Source: Paenibacillus sp. Root444D2
GTDB lineage: Bacteria; Bacillota; Bacilli; Paenibacillales; NBRC-103111
Assembly: GCF_001426375.1 (NCBI RefSeq)
Contig: NZ_LMEO01000001.1
Location: forward strand, 312,840-376,839
Direction of reading: 5' to 3'
Length of the DNA stretch: 64,000 bases
Shown: piece after piece, positions 27,478 through 36,528 of the stretch
Layout of the letters: the number at the start of each line of letters is the position of its first letter
Numbering within the stretch: position 1 is the first letter of the stretch
The notes under the pieces: generated by a model
What the model saw: the letters and a program-made list of their open reading frames with translations, nothing else
Database searches by the model: none
What the model was told of the DNA's origin: nothing
Program-made: the position numbers and the translations under genes

Positions 27478-28626
27478 TTAGACAGTAAATTCTCCAGCGA
27501 TATAAATTTTGTCAGATGCATCAACTTTTGTAACATCTACATATTCGATAACACGGGCAATCGTAGTATTAGACGTGAATCCAGCGTGCTCAGAACTAGC
27601 GAATGCATATACACCGTTATCTACAAAGGAGACAGCTTCTGTTAGGTTACCGTAGAAGAGAGGGGCTTTCTTAGTTGTTGTACCTGTAGTTGGCAATAGA
27701 GCATTAGAGAATACATGAACAGGATAGCCCATGAACAATTTTTGTGTAGGATTAGCAGGGTTAGGTTGAAGCACAGGCCGACCAGTAGTATCTAGTGCAG
27801 AGTCAAGGACATCAAATCCGTCTTGGTTTACTACTACGACTGTACCGTATTTTACACCTTCATCTAAATCGACGTTGATCGATTTCTTGAGTGCTTTCCA
27901 GTCAGCGACTTGCTTCAAGGTTTTACCTGTTTGCAGAGCTGTGATAGCCATTTTGTTTTCAGTGATTACAGCTTTCTTAGCAAATACATTAGCGATATAA
28001 GCAATTAGGTTGTTATCAGTCATTTGCAACAGAGTGTTGGAAAGTTTGATAATTGCACCTTTTTCTTTAAGTGCATATGTAACATTTTTGAACTTGATAT
28101 CTGTTGGCTCAGTACCGTCAGTTCCGTCAGTGAAGTCAACCAATTCAGACAGTGTTTCAAAATCTTCAACGGGGAACGACCCTGTGAGAGTAGTTGTAGG
28201 GATATAACCCAACACATCGCGGAAAGATTTATATTGTCTAATTTTCTCAACAATCATAGTACGAACGTCCGATGGTAAGAGATAGCCCACGCCATCTGTA
28301 CCCGCTCCAGACGCAGGAATTAGTAATGCATTTTCTGCTTGTGTCAAGCTTTTACCCATACCTGCTTTAATCATTGCGCGTACTGTGTTTGCTGATTGTT
28401 TTACATTTTCCATTTCAGTAACGTCCACCTTTTTATTGTCAATTTTGTTTTGTACTTCTTCCATTGCTTCAGCATCAAGTACTTCTTGAATCTCAATACT
28501 TGCCTTCAGTTCCTTAACTTCTTCCATCTTCGCTTTAGCATCAGCCACTTTATTTTCATTCAGGAAAGTTTGTGCTTCTGTTTTAGCTGTCTCTAGTGCT
28601 GCTTTCAATTCATCAATTTTCTTCAT
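27478..28626 (-). CDS. Major capsid protein, HK97 fold
   Basis: A 382-residue protein. Residues 1-100 are a coiled-coil delta domain rich in E/K/A, which acts as scaffold and is removed by the protease. The body has GYLLPSDVRTMIVEKIRQY, ALQTGKTLKQVADWKALKK and LQPNPANPTQKLFMGYPVHV, typical of HK97 capsid proteins. Standard order portal-protease-capsid. Confidence 0.95.
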   Translation of the reverse strand: MKKIDELKAALETAKTEAQTFLNENKVADAKAKMEEVKELKASIEIQEVLDAEAMEEVQNKIDNKKVDVTEMENVKQSANTVRAMIKAGMGKSLTQAENALLIPASGAGTDGVGYLLPSDVRTMIVEKIRQYKSFRDVLGYIPTTTLTGSFPVEDFETLSELVDFTDGTDGTEPTDIKFKNVTYALKEKGAIIKLSNTLLQMTDNNLIAYIANVFAKKAVITENKMAITALQTGKTLKQVADWKALKKSINVDLDEGVKYGTVVVVNQDGFDVLDSALDTTGRPVLQPNPANPTQKLFMGYPVHVFSNALLPTTGTTTKKAPLFYGNLTEAVSFVDNGVYAFASSEHAGFTSNTTIARVIEYVDVTKVDASDKIYIAGEFTV

Positions 28627-28684
28627 TTTATAAACTCCTCGTATTTGTATTTTGGGTAAATAAAAAACTGCTACAACGTTGGCG

Positions 28685-29401
28685 TTATAACAGTTCTAAT
28701 TGGATTTGTAGTTTAATAAGTTCATGTTCATCAATCTCGTCTTTTGGAGTATCTTTTGTCAACAATGCTTCAGGCATATTTAGATAATTCTTAAAATTAT
28801 CACTAACACAAGCTGCCATCTTATTGCTTTCAGTAACTTCAATGTTGAAGTATTTACTTGCCTCTGTTCCATTTAACCATGTCTCAGCATTAACCATATC
28901 CTTGATTGTTGCAATGTCCACACCTTCAGCCAAATTATCGGCGTATACATTTAAGATACCTTCTTCAATCCTGTCTAAATCTTCGGCCATCTTACGGAAG
29001 TCGTTAGCATTGCCATACATTCCATTCCATGGCTTGTGAATCATCAGGAAAGCATTGCTGGGGATTACGATTTTATCACCAGCCATAGCAATAATTGAAG
29101 CAATGGATGCTGCTAGCCCATCGACGTATACAGTCTTATTAGCACTGTGGCGCTTTAGCATATTATAAATTGCTAGTCCTGCAAAAACAGACCCACCACC
29201 ACTATTGATGTAGATATTCAATTGATTTACATTGCTTATTTGATCCAATATACTCCTTACATCTTCAGGAGCTGTATCTGTATCAGTCCACTTATCCCAT
29301 GACGAAGAAACTATGTCTCCGTAGAAATAGATATCAGCCTGATCTTCAGTCTTATTCTTAATCTTCATGTAGTTAACTGTCAACTTTTTACACACCCCCA
29401 T
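28685..29401 (-). CDS. ClpP-like prohead maturation protease
   Basis: A 238-residue S14-family serine protease. INSGGGSVFAGLAIYNML forms the ClpP oxyanion strand; the catalytic serine is S99 in DGLAASIAS and histidine H122 in MIHKPW, numbered from 29401. It cleaves the capsid delta domain during head maturation. The start overlaps the portal stop by 14 bases; an internal ATG (residue 12) is possible. Confidence 0.93.
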   Translation of the reverse strand: MGVCKKLTVNYMKIKNKTEDQADIYFYGDIVSSSWDKWTDTDTAPEDVRSILDQISNVNQLNIYINSGGGSVFAGLAIYNMLKRHSANKTVYVDGLAASIASIIAMAGDKIVIPSNAFLMIHKPWNGMYGNANDFRKMAEDLDRIEEGILNVYADNLAEGVDIATIKDMVNAETWLNGTEASKYFNIEVTESNKMAACVSDNFKNYLNMPEALLTKDTPKDEIDEHELIKLQIQLELL

Positions 29402-30623
29402 TCGTATATTGTTGACCTGCTTGCTCTAGAGGTATAACATTTCCGTTAAAAATCAACCTATCTCCTCCAGCTAGAGCCTTCTTGCCTTCTAAGGCACGAA
29501 CTTCATTAGGAGTATCAAATCCCTTCTCAATGCCGATGCCGTAAGCTTCATATCTAGTTTTCAAATCTGCTCTTAGTAAACTATCTAAATTGAAATTGAG
29601 AAAATAACCTTGTTTCAGTTCGTTAACGGTTAACAATTTCCAATCCATTTCAAGTTCATATTGAACGATTTCATGTTGTAATGTATCCGAAAGAAAAGCT
29701 CTATTTTGCGTTTCAATATTAGAATATGTACTTGAATTCAAGTCATTTAGTTGATGCATCTTTACCCCGAATGCATTGGCAATGTTCTTAATAGTTAGAC
29801 CTTGCAACTCAAAGAACTGTGAATCAACTAACTTTGGATTGAATTCTTTGATCTCATATCCGAGTGCAACAGGTATGATGCGTCCTGCATTCTTCACGCC
29901 ACTTGTTAACTGTTCCCACTTAGTCCTCATCTTTTCAACAGAGGATGTATCCATATTGTTTGTATATTGCAATACTGCACGACCCTGAACACCATTAGCC
30001 CAATAATTATTGATAAATTTAGTAGCATATTGTTCATTCTGAATAGTTTCGGCTAAGTATTTTTTTGCTGGTGTGCCAACTAATCCATCCTTCGTGAAAT
30101 TCTTAAGATGAATAATCTCATTGTAATTAAATATATACTCTTTACCGTTACGATCTATATATTGATACCAAATCGCATTTGTTTTACCAATAATTCCTGC
30201 ATCGTCAATAATGATCTGCATACGTTCGCTATTTAGTAAATACAACCCAGCAACTTTACCTCTGACTACTGGAGCATAAATATACGCATTACCATATTCC
30301 AACTTTTGAAACTCTGTAGAGTAAAGAAAATCGACTGTACTTACATAGGGATTAGGTCTTCGCTTAAGTAATTGATATAGATAATGATCATCTGCTTTTT
30401 CGACACCTTGATTTGAGCTTTTCATTACTTTCAGAGGAAGTGTAGAAATTGCTTTGCATCTTATATCCATACATGCGTAGTAAGTAGCAGAGTATAGTTT
30501 GTCTGCGCTTATGTCCCCTCCGCTAAAACCAATTGACGTTAGGAAAGTATTGATATCAGCAATACTAAAACCTTCATTCATCAACTCTTTTTTGATGTCT
30601 TTCTTTCTATTGAACCAACCCAC
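29388..30623 (-). CDS. Portal protein, HK97 family
   Basis: A 411-residue portal. It starts MGWFNRKKDIKKE, then TLPLKVMKS, HYLYQLLKRRPNPYVSTVDF, and the later GLTIKNIANAFGVKMHQLND and LNFNLDSLLRADLKTRYEAY typical of HK97 portals. It forms the dodecameric DNA gate and terminase docking ring. Confidence 0.95.
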   Translation of the reverse strand: MGWFNRKKDIKKELMNEGFSIADINTFLTSIGFSGGDISADKLYSATYYACMDIRCKAISTLPLKVMKSSNQGVEKADDHYLYQLLKRRPNPYVSTVDFLYSTEFQKLEYGNAYIYAPVVRGKVAGLYLLNSERMQIIIDDAGIIGKTNAIWYQYIDRNGKEYIFNYNEIIHLKNFTKDGLVGTPAKKYLAETIQNEQYATKFINNYWANGVQGRAVLQYTNNMDTSSVEKMRTKWEQLTSGVKNAGRIIPVALGYEIKEFNPKLVDSQFFELQGLTIKNIANAFGVKMHQLNDLNSSTYSNIETQNRAFLSDTLQHEIVQYELEMDWKLLTVNELKQGYFLNFNLDSLLRADLKTRYEAYGIGIEKGFDTPNEVRALEGKKALAGGDRLIFNGNVIPLEQAGQQYTNGGV

Positions 30624-30640
30624 TTTTACACCCCCTTTCT

Positions 30641-32344
30641 CTACAGATAATCTGCATACAACTCATCCAGATATTCGTCTGTTAATACAAACTGTTCCTT
30701 CTGAAGCATAGCGAATACATATGCATCAATAATTGCATCCACAGGGTCAATACGTTTCGTACTCTTACCATTCTTCATAATCTTGCATTCTCCAAATGAG
30801 TTATATTCTAGCTTGGCATTAATCACTGACCAAGTAAGCAACTCATTATTTTTGTTATAGAGAATGTTCCCTTCGTCAACGGTCAATCGGAAATCTAACG
30901 TTGCTTCATTCAATGACTTAGCGCTTTGTTTGATTTCAACGACATCACACCCGAAACTGTCCAGATCGTCAAGTAGCATGTTTATATTGTGCGCATCATA
31001 GCAAATCATTCTATACTTAATTCCATTGCTCTCCCGTAAATCCTTAAGATACTTAATGATGCGCTTGAAATCGGTCTTATACCCCGATGTTAGTTTCAAT
31101 AAACCATCATTAACCCATTTGTTATAGGGTACGTTATCAGATTGAATATGGCTTTCTAGGTGTTCTTTAGCCATAAATGACATAGTGTGAATGAAGAATT
31201 TGTTATTTTCAAGAGGAAATACGAAGCCTAAACTGGATAAATCTCCAGTTCCTCCACCCGATAAATCGATTCCAACGTAGCAATCACGGTTCTTCATATC
31301 CTCTAAAGTTAAATCACAACTGGCTTTTTTCCATTTAGCTACGTCTACAAATTGAGTATCGCCAGCCGTACACCAGATATTGAAAACCTTAGTCATAAAT
31401 GTAGAGAGATCCTTGCCACCAATACTTCTAGCCTTGTGTGCATCAACAATAATACTTTCTTTCATCGTTGGGACTTCGTTTATAAGCGGCATACACTTTT
31501 CCCAATTGTCTGGATTCCAGATATCATCATCAGCATCCATCTGAGCAATGTATATAAATAATTGCTCATTCATTGATGTATCTTCAAGAAGCTTTAGGCA
31601 GTATTCATACATGCTATAACAAGGTGAAGAGAAGTCTTCTCCTGCTGTTGTAATGATTGAGGTTAAGCACTGTGCTAAGGTACGTTGTCCATACAATAAG
31701 GCAGAGTAAATATCGTTTGTAGCATGTTGGTGATACTCATCTAGAATTGCTAAGTAACTTCGGAAGCCATCTAACTTATCGTCTCTTGATAATGCACTAA
31801 CGACACTCTTTGTATTGAGTGCTTGAATGGTAGATTTGTAGTCCTGAATCTTAAACATCTCTGACAGATCGTTATCAGCTTCAATCATTTTTACCATTTC
31901 ATTGAAAACAATCTTAGACTGTTTTAATTTTGTAGCAGCAACGTTAATTTGAGCATGTTTATATCCATCGAAATTAGAACAGTAAATTCCAAGTACACCA
32001 TTCAAAAGTGATTTACCTTGTTGTCTGGAAACTTGGACATAGCTTTGACGATAACGACGATATCCAGTTATGGACGAGCACCAACCAAACAGTGAACCCA
32101 AAATAAACTTCTGAAATGGTGCCAATACTAGCGTTTGATTGCCCTTATCACCTTCGGCAAGCTTCAATGTTTGGGCAAGGTTTATGATTCTGTCCGCTTT
32201 TTTCTCATCAAATAAAAAAGGAAACCCTTCGGCTCCCTGTTTTCCTAAGTCATTTAGATGTCTCTGACAAGCCAATCTTACTGATTTCCCTGCAATTATA
32301 TCTCCATTTAACACATCATTCGCGTATTTAGTAACGCTATTCAT
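30641..32344 (-). CDS. terL: Terminase large subunit (HK97/Terminase_1 type)
   Basis: A 567-residue packaging motor. The adenine-binding region precedes a Walker A-like SRQQGKS with K111; Walker B-like SYLAILDEYHQH follows. The nuclease domain contains DCYVGIDLSGGGTGD with the first metal-binding aspartate and ends with the DPVDAIIDAYVFA motif. It overlaps terS by eight bases. Confidence 0.96.
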   Translation of the reverse strand: MNSVTKYANDVLNGDIIAGKSVRLACQRHLNDLGKQGAEGFPFLFDEKKADRIINLAQTLKLAEGDKGNQTLVLAPFQKFILGSLFGWCSSITGYRRYRQSYVQVSRQQGKSLLNGVLGIYCSNFDGYKHAQINVAATKLKQSKIVFNEMVKMIEADNDLSEMFKIQDYKSTIQALNTKSVVSALSRDDKLDGFRSYLAILDEYHQHATNDIYSALLYGQRTLAQCLTSIITTAGEDFSSPCYSMYEYCLKLLEDTSMNEQLFIYIAQMDADDDIWNPDNWEKCMPLINEVPTMKESIIVDAHKARSIGGKDLSTFMTKVFNIWCTAGDTQFVDVAKWKKASCDLTLEDMKNRDCYVGIDLSGGGTGDLSSLGFVFPLENNKFFIHTMSFMAKEHLESHIQSDNVPYNKWVNDGLLKLTSGYKTDFKRIIKYLKDLRESNGIKYRMICYDAHNINMLLDDLDSFGCDVVEIKQSAKSLNEATLDFRLTVDEGNILYNKNNELLTWSVINAKLEYNSFGECKIMKNGKSTKRIDPVDAIIDAYVFAMLQKEQFVLTDEYLDELYADYL

Positions 32345-32810
32345 TCACGAAATCCCCAAATTTATTCTTCGGTTTGTCATCAGATGGCTTAGGAACAACT
32401 AATTTCAAACGTGAACTTATGGTTAAACCCATTTGAATGGCGTATTTTTTACATTCATCAGAGTATAAAAGCTGGATTCTGATGAGTGGATTTGCTGATT
32501 CATTGATAAGTAATGACTGGCCTTCTAATTCTTGTGTGGCTTTCTGATATAGAGAAAAGGCAACAGCATAGGAGGCTAAAGTGTTTACATCAAGATTAGT
32601 AAGCAGATTTAACTCCTGCAATTCTTCACTTAAACGCTTATACTCGCTTCTTGCCACTTTATCTTTAACCCATGATGGACATTTTATTTTATCGCTGTTA
32701 GGTCTAATTGCATTTTCTTTTTCGCGTCTTTCTTCTATTTCTGATTTAGTTAAATGTGTCTTACCTTCAGCCAATAATACATCAATTGGCTTCCTGTTTT
32801 TGTTACTCAT
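32337..32810 (-). CDS. terS: Terminase small subunit, P27 family
   Basis: A 157-residue protein. CPSWVKDKVARSEYKRLSEEL followed by LTNLDVNTLASYAVAFSLYQKA is the P27/phage phi-105-type TerS pattern. It recognises the packaging site and regulates TerL. GGAGG precedes the ATG. P27 TerS, HK97 TerL and an HNH gene upstream are together typical of cos-type packaging. Confidence 0.9.
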   Translation of the reverse strand: MSNKNRKPIDVLLAEGKTHLTKSEIEERREKENAIRPNSDKIKCPSWVKDKVARSEYKRLSEELQELNLLTNLDVNTLASYAVAFSLYQKATQELEGQSLLINESANPLIRIQLLYSDECKKYAIQMGLTISSRLKLVVPKPSDDKPKNKFGDFVNE

Positions 32811-32933
32811 CTCGACACCTCCTATGCGTTTATTTCAAAATAGATTCAGAAAAGGAGATTTTACTGCAAAAAAGGGACGATGCGGTCATCAATGTTCTTC
32901 AAAAAACATTTTGACCTCCCCCCACCCCTCTTA
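32811..32933. other. Candidate cos region
   Basis: A 123-base gap between the 72-residue gene and terS. It holds an inverted repeat AATGTT...AACATT (about 32899-32918) and a C-run CCTCCCCCCACCCCTC just beyond it. The terminase/HNH context puts cos sites here in many Gram-positive phages. No direct proof of the cut position. Confidence 0.3.
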
Positions 32934-33152
32934 CTATTCTGACAGATGATAAACTAATGGAATACTTGCACGTCTAATGTTCCACAACCACTTATCAACT
33001 TGTTTCATGTCTGGATTAGACATCTTTAGTTCTAACTGAATCGGTTCAGCAACTAAACTTACACGTTCTGCTATCTCTTTTGGTGTTACTGTCTTTGGTC
33101 TAACAACATCAGCACTTATCTTTAGATTAACCAATACATCTTTGATGTTCAT
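32934..33152 (-). CDS. Small phage protein between HNH and TerS
   Basis: A 72-residue protein with mostly helical prediction and a tryptophan-rich C-terminus (KQVDKWLWNIRRASIP). It overlaps the HNH stop by four bases. The place suggests a packaging accessory, but I recognise no family. Confidence 0.6.
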   Translation of the reverse strand: MNIKDVLVNLKISADVVRPKTVTPKEIAERVSLVAEPIQLELKMSNPDMKQVDKWLWNIRRASIPLVYHLSE

Positions 33153-33538
33153 ATTCCATATCTCCTCTTATCTTCAGCAGTCTTAGTGTTATGACACTCG
33201 ATACATAAATATTGTAAGTTGGATTCCTCAAGCCTTAGTTCCCACCTAACCTTAATGGGTATGATATGGTCACATATATAACCGGCTCTAATCCTCTTCA
33301 CCTTCAAGCAGGCGCTGCATAGACCTCTAAATCTAGCCCTAACTATGGTTCTAAGCGCCTTCCATTCCTTACTTATGTAGAATGCTTTTGACTTCTCGTC
33401 ACGTCTGTACATGTCATAATGCTTGTTACGCTCTTTCTTATTAACCTGTTCTTGTTCAATATGTTTATCACAGAATCTAACTCCAGCATCAACCAATGCA
33501 TTGCAACCACTCTTATTACATATTTTCTTGATTGCCAT
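33149..33538 (-). CDS. HNH endonuclease of the packaging module
   Basis: A 129-residue protein. An N-terminal CxxxxC...C..H zinc cluster (CNKSGC, FCDKH) precedes the HNH core: LCSACLK, CDHIIPIK, NLQYLCIECHNTKT, with the His and Asn of the ββα-metal fold. In HK97-like cos phages such an HNH protein assists the terminase cut. Its place before terS agrees. Confidence 0.93.
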   Translation of the reverse strand: MAIKKICNKSGCNALVDAGVRFCDKHIEQEQVNKKERNKHYDMYRRDEKSKAFYISKEWKALRTIVRARFRGLCSACLKVKRIRAGYICDHIIPIKVRWELRLEESNLQYLCIECHNTKTAEDKRRYGI

Positions 33539-33555
33539 ATTAACTCCAACCCAAA

Positions 33556-33590
33556 AATAAAAAGACCACTCAAATTGTTGAGTGGTCTTA
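33556..33590 (-). terminator. Terminator between the membrane protein gene and the HNH gene
   Basis: A perfect stem AAGACCACTCAA/TTGAGTGGTCTT with T-rich tail on the minus strand. It lies at the head of the packaging operon, so late genes need a promoter downstream of it or read-through. Confidence 0.85.
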
Positions 33591-33608
33591 GTCTTAGTCT
33601 TTTTTTAA

Positions 33609-34169
33609 TTATAGAACAACTGTCCCATTAACATTATTCAATTGAATAATTTGTTTATTTACAGTGTTAGCAAACTTCTGCAATGCAAAGTAATTCATAT
33701 TATTCTTAAAGGAAATTACTGATGGAACACTATCTTTATTATGATAATTGATAACTAAATAGTTATTGGTTTTGCCCTTTTTCTTCTTCGTTCCAACACC
33801 ACTAATTCCACCAACAATTGCACCAAGGCCTCCTAGTAGAATCCCACCAACTACAGCTCTGCCAATTGTACTCTTACTAACTTCTAGAATCTCTGTCTCA
33901 GTTAAAGCCTTAACTGTTATTATCTTATCGGAGTACAGTTCAAATTTATTGCCTGAAAATTCAATGTGTAATCGATCATTAAGGGAGAATAAGCTTACTA
34001 GAGCATTTTCGGTTACTGGTAATCCTTCTACGTGATGACAAAACATCTGTGCATCGGCACCTAATTCTTTTGCTCTTTGTTTCAATTTCTTATACATTTT
34101 TCGTTGAGCAATTAATGCCAACACACAGAAAACAAATATAATTAAGAATACTGTAAATAAAACCATCAT
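33609..34169 (-). CDS. Membrane protein with glycine-rich segment
   Basis: A 186-residue protein from ATG 34169, which follows GGGGTG; an upstream start exists without a site. One N-terminal transmembrane helix (residues 1-20), a basic linker, then a soluble domain and a second hydrophobic Gly-rich stretch near residues 115-135 (AVVGGILLGGLGAIVGG) followed by KKKKGK. Similar proteins are seen scattered in Firmicutes. Possibly an exclusion or stress factor. Its own terminator follows. Confidence 0.6.
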   Translation of the reverse strand: MMVLFTVFLIIFVFCVLALIAQRKMYKKLKQRAKELGADAQMFCHHVEGLPVTENALVSLFSLNDRLHIEFSGNKFELYSDKIITVKALTETEILEVSKSTIGRAVVGGILLGGLGAIVGGISGVGTKKKKGKTNNYLVINYHNKDSVPSVISFKNNMNYFALQKFANTVNKQIIQLNNVNGTVVL

Positions 34170-34333
34170 AGACACCCCATATTGTAGTAATATTCCTAAT
34201 TTTAACATACAATACGTGACTGTAAAGTATCGGTTTCACTCTGCATTTCTCAAAAACTACAACAACCCATCTTTACTTAATCTATGCTTAATTACCATAT
34301 TATTTCCATTATGCGAACAGTTTGATGCGAACC

Positions 34334-34378
34334 CAATATATTGTACACGATAACATATAACTCACACAATATATTGTG
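34334..34378. promoter_or_regulatory. Two palindromic operator-like sites
   Basis: CAATATATTG at 34334-34343 and the longer CACAATATATTGTG at 34365-34378, their cores 33 bases apart, about three helical turns. They lie about 110 bases upstream of the Cas2-like gene. Confidence 0.5.
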
Positions 34379-34487
34379 ATTTCACTAAAATATTAGTTGA
34401 AATCATTTCCAATTAGTAGTATTATAGATCTTGTAGCACTCGACACATTAAAGTGCTAATAATAATGAAGAAAGGAGGAAACCTACA

Positions 34488-34853
34488 ATGAGACTCTTAC
34501 AAATTTGCTATGATTTAAACGGTTTTGAAAGTGGATATGATTATAAACGCTTAATCAGTGCCATTTATAGTCTTGGTACTGTCGAGAAAGCTCAATACTC
34601 AGTTTGGTTTCTAAGAACCAATAAAACTCATGCACAAGTCAGAGACTATCTGAATCAGTTTATCGATTCCAATGACAGTTTACTGATTACTGAAGTTACT
34701 GCAATTGCCACTAATTTAAATGTTCCTAGTAGTGTAGTGAGTTTGGCTAACCAAACTTGGAACCCAAAACCAGTATTGCCATCGTTCCCTAGAGCTCTTC
34801 CTAAAATGAATCAACCCTACGGCAATCTGTCTTCTTTATATCGTAATACTTAG
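34488..34853 (+). CDS. Stand-alone Cas2-like (SinR/VapD-type ferredoxin-fold) protein
   Basis: A 121-residue protein with a strong AAAGGAGG site. Strand 1 LLQICYDLN with aspartate D9, a helix (YKRLISAIYSLG), the strand AQYSVWFLRT, a second helix and IDSNDSLLITEV match the Cas2/VapD fold, in which D9 would be the metal ligand. No Cas1, other cas gene or array is present. It is transcribed alone on the plus strand, with its own palindromic sites and terminator, inside a leftward prophage region. It may be an RNase-type toxin or regulator. Confidence 0.65.
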   Translation: MRLLQICYDLNGFESGYDYKRLISAIYSLGTVEKAQYSVWFLRTNKTHAQVRDYLNQFIDSNDSLLITEVTAIATNLNVPSSVVSLANQTWNPKPVLPSFPRALPKMNQPYGNLSSLYRNT

Positions 34854-34929
34854 AACTGGAGTTGTTAAAATAACATGTACATAGTGATGTCGGCACTATT
34901 TGTACCTCTGAACAATACTTATACTTAGA

Positions 34930-34975
34930 CCACCAACCGTGTGATATTGACGGACTGGTGGTTATTTATTTTCAC
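34930..34975 (+). terminator. Terminator after the Cas2-like gene
   Basis: The stem CCACCA-A-CCGT / ACGG-AC-TGGTGG is followed by TTATTTATTTT on the plus strand. Confidence 0.75.
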
Positions 34976-34986
34976 TATTCCTAATG

Positions 34987-35220
34987 TTAGAAATCATTCC
35001 TCAACTCTGCACCTCTCTGTGTAACCGAAACTTCACCAGATGGTGTAATACTGATAAAGTACTCTAGTCCTTTACTCTTGTATGAGTAAATAGCATACAT
35101 TGGAGCTGGTGTTTCCCATCCGTAAAATTTAAGTTCCCCGAATCGCCTAAAGTAGTCTACAGCTTCCTCCAATGATGTAAATGAAGGGAGTCTAGATATA
35201 TCTACATTACTTTTTCTCAT
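34987..35220 (-). CDS. Small phage protein, 77 residues
   Basis: It starts at ATG 35220 after a GGTGG-rich site and reads MRKSNVDISRLPSFTSLEEAV. It carries mixed helix and strand with aromatic residues (FRRFGELKFYGWE). A longer frame exists upstream without a ribosome site. Family unknown. Confidence 0.55.
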   Translation of the reverse strand: MRKSNVDISRLPSFTSLEEAVDYFRRFGELKFYGWETPAPMYAIYSYKSKGLEYFISITPSGEVSVTQRGAELRNDF

Positions 35221-35320
35221 CAAACCACCACCAATAAGAACATTTGTTCTCATTATATGCAGAAAGGTTATTTTGATCAACAAAAAGCACCAAAACGAGT
35301 ATGTAAGCTAAACCTTTAAA

Positions 35321-35345
35321 GAAAAAGCCCCTACTCTTTAGGGGC
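35321..35345 (-). terminator. Terminator overlapping the 42-residue gene stop
   Basis: The stem GCCCCTA/TAGGGGC is followed on the minus strand by TTTTTC. Confidence 0.8.
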
Positions 35346-35459
35346 AAGGCTGTCTCGTAGTTCATAAATCTTAATCAGTATTCGCTTTGTTTCCGCTCCG
35401 TGTCCATGTATGACCGCTTTTTTGTACTCTTCCCATAATTCTTTAATAACCTGATTCAT
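35331..35459 (-). CDS. Small phage protein, 42 residues
   Basis: It starts MNQVIKELWEEYKKAVIHG and is entirely helical. The start overlaps the preceding 38-residue gene; AGAAGAG lies about 10 bases upstream. It ends at a terminator. Unknown function. Confidence 0.55.
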   Translation of the reverse strand: MNQVIKELWEEYKKAVIHGHGAETKRILIKIYELRDSLAPKE

Positions 35460-35559
35460 GATAAGTGTGCTCTTCTACTTGCTTAAGTATTTCATCTCTT
35501 GGCATTGGTTCAACAAGAACAATCTCACTTTTCTTTTTCGCTTTTCTTCTCAAAAACAT
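35443..35559 (-). CDS. Very small basic phage protein, 38 residues
   Basis: AGGAGG sits two bases before the ATG and at ideal spacing from TTG 35553, the more likely start. It reads LRRKAKKKSEIVLVEPMP and continues to HESGY. Very basic N-terminus. Coupled to the next gene by overlap. Confidence 0.5.
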   Translation of the reverse strand: MFLRRKAKKKSEIVLVEPMPRDEILKQVEEHTYHESGY

Positions 35560-35712
35560 TGCCTCCTAATGGTAGTTTACTCCATTTTTTATAGACAATA
35601 TTTTTGGAAAGTATACACTAATTTTGTTTTCATCAAATTTTCATTAAATGACTGTAAATAGTTCCATATTTATGCAATAATGACATATCAATATCATTTA
35701 AAGGAGATCCCG

Positions 35713-35904
35713 ATGCCAAAACAACTCAAACTTGAATCAGATTTCAATCGATATATTACCTTCAGCCAGCCAATAAACATATTCTTACAAGGTGAAAAAA
35801 TAGGATCAAACGTCCTGATTGAATCACACAACGATGAAACACTGACTGACGAATCTGGAACGCATTATGTTAAATCTGCTTGTGTCTTCATGAGTGTTCG
35901 TTAA
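35713..35904 (+). CDS. Small phage protein on the plus strand, 63 residues
   Basis: ATG 35713 has AAAGGAG seven bases upstream. It starts PKQLKLESDFNRYITFSQP and is probably all-beta. It is convergent with the HNH gene, sharing four bases. Unknown function, independently expressed. Confidence 0.55.
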   Translation: MPKQLKLESDFNRYITFSQPINIFLQGEKIGSNVLIESHNDETLTDESGTHYVKSACVFMSVR

Positions 35905-36485
35905 ATTATATGACTCCAGGAATAATTGTAAATCACACTATTGATGCAACTTTCACTCACTCCATATTCGTCTGCTAATTGTTCAACAAACTCACACTTC
36001 AATCCTGATTCAAATTCACTGTACCGCTGTCTAATCTCAATTACATCGTCTTCATTTAACCTACTCAATGGATGGGCAGATCCTTGTTTCTTTTTAGCCA
36101 TTTTGAGTCTAACTGATTTCGTATACTGGGCACTATGTATAATTAATTCTAAATTTTCAGCTCTATTATCATTCTTACGGGTATCGTCAATATGATTAAC
36201 CTCTAACCCATCTTCTTTCCACTTCCACGTTGATTCTTTTGCTGCCATGCAAATTTCATGGACTCCAAGACATTGTGGAATTCCATTTTCATCAATAATT
36301 GTCGTTGTTACATAGTTATGAGGAAGCGGCCTTTCATGTGATTTAAGAATTTTGATTTTATTCCCTGTTCGTGCGCTATATACTTTGCCGTTTTCGATAT
36401 CACAATAATAATCCGGATATTTTGGCACTTGTGTTAATACTGTCCCATCATTTAAATAAAGTTCCTCTTCAAATTGCTTTTCCAT
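35901..36485 (-). CDS. Free-standing HNH homing endonuclease
   Basis: About 194 residues from ATG 36485; the ATG three codons earlier is also possible (site AAAAGGGG). An NUMOD4-like start (VPKYPDYYCDIENGKVYSA) leads to the HNH core LEVNHIDDTRKNDNRAENLEL, with the catalytic His in NHID and the NNR motif. A C-terminal helix-turn-helix near residues 167-190 (LADEYGVSESCINSVI) binds DNA. Typical selfish phage gene. Confidence 0.92.
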   Translation of the reverse strand: MEKQFEEELYLNDGTVLTQVPKYPDYYCDIENGKVYSARTGNKIKILKSHERPLPHNYVTTTIIDENGIPQCLGVHEICMAAKESTWKWKEDGLEVNHIDDTRKNDNRAENLELIIHSAQYTKSVRLKMAKKKQGSAHPLSRLNEDDVIEIRQRYSEFESGLKCEFVEQLADEYGVSESCINSVIYNYSWSHII

Positions 36486-36528
36486 TCTTTTCATATCCCC
36501 TTTTATTTTGTCTATGGACAACACAAAT

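Noticed and set aside
34488..34853. CRISPR-Cas locus
   Set aside because: Only a Cas2-like fold is present; no Cas1 and no repeat-spacer array anywhere in the window.
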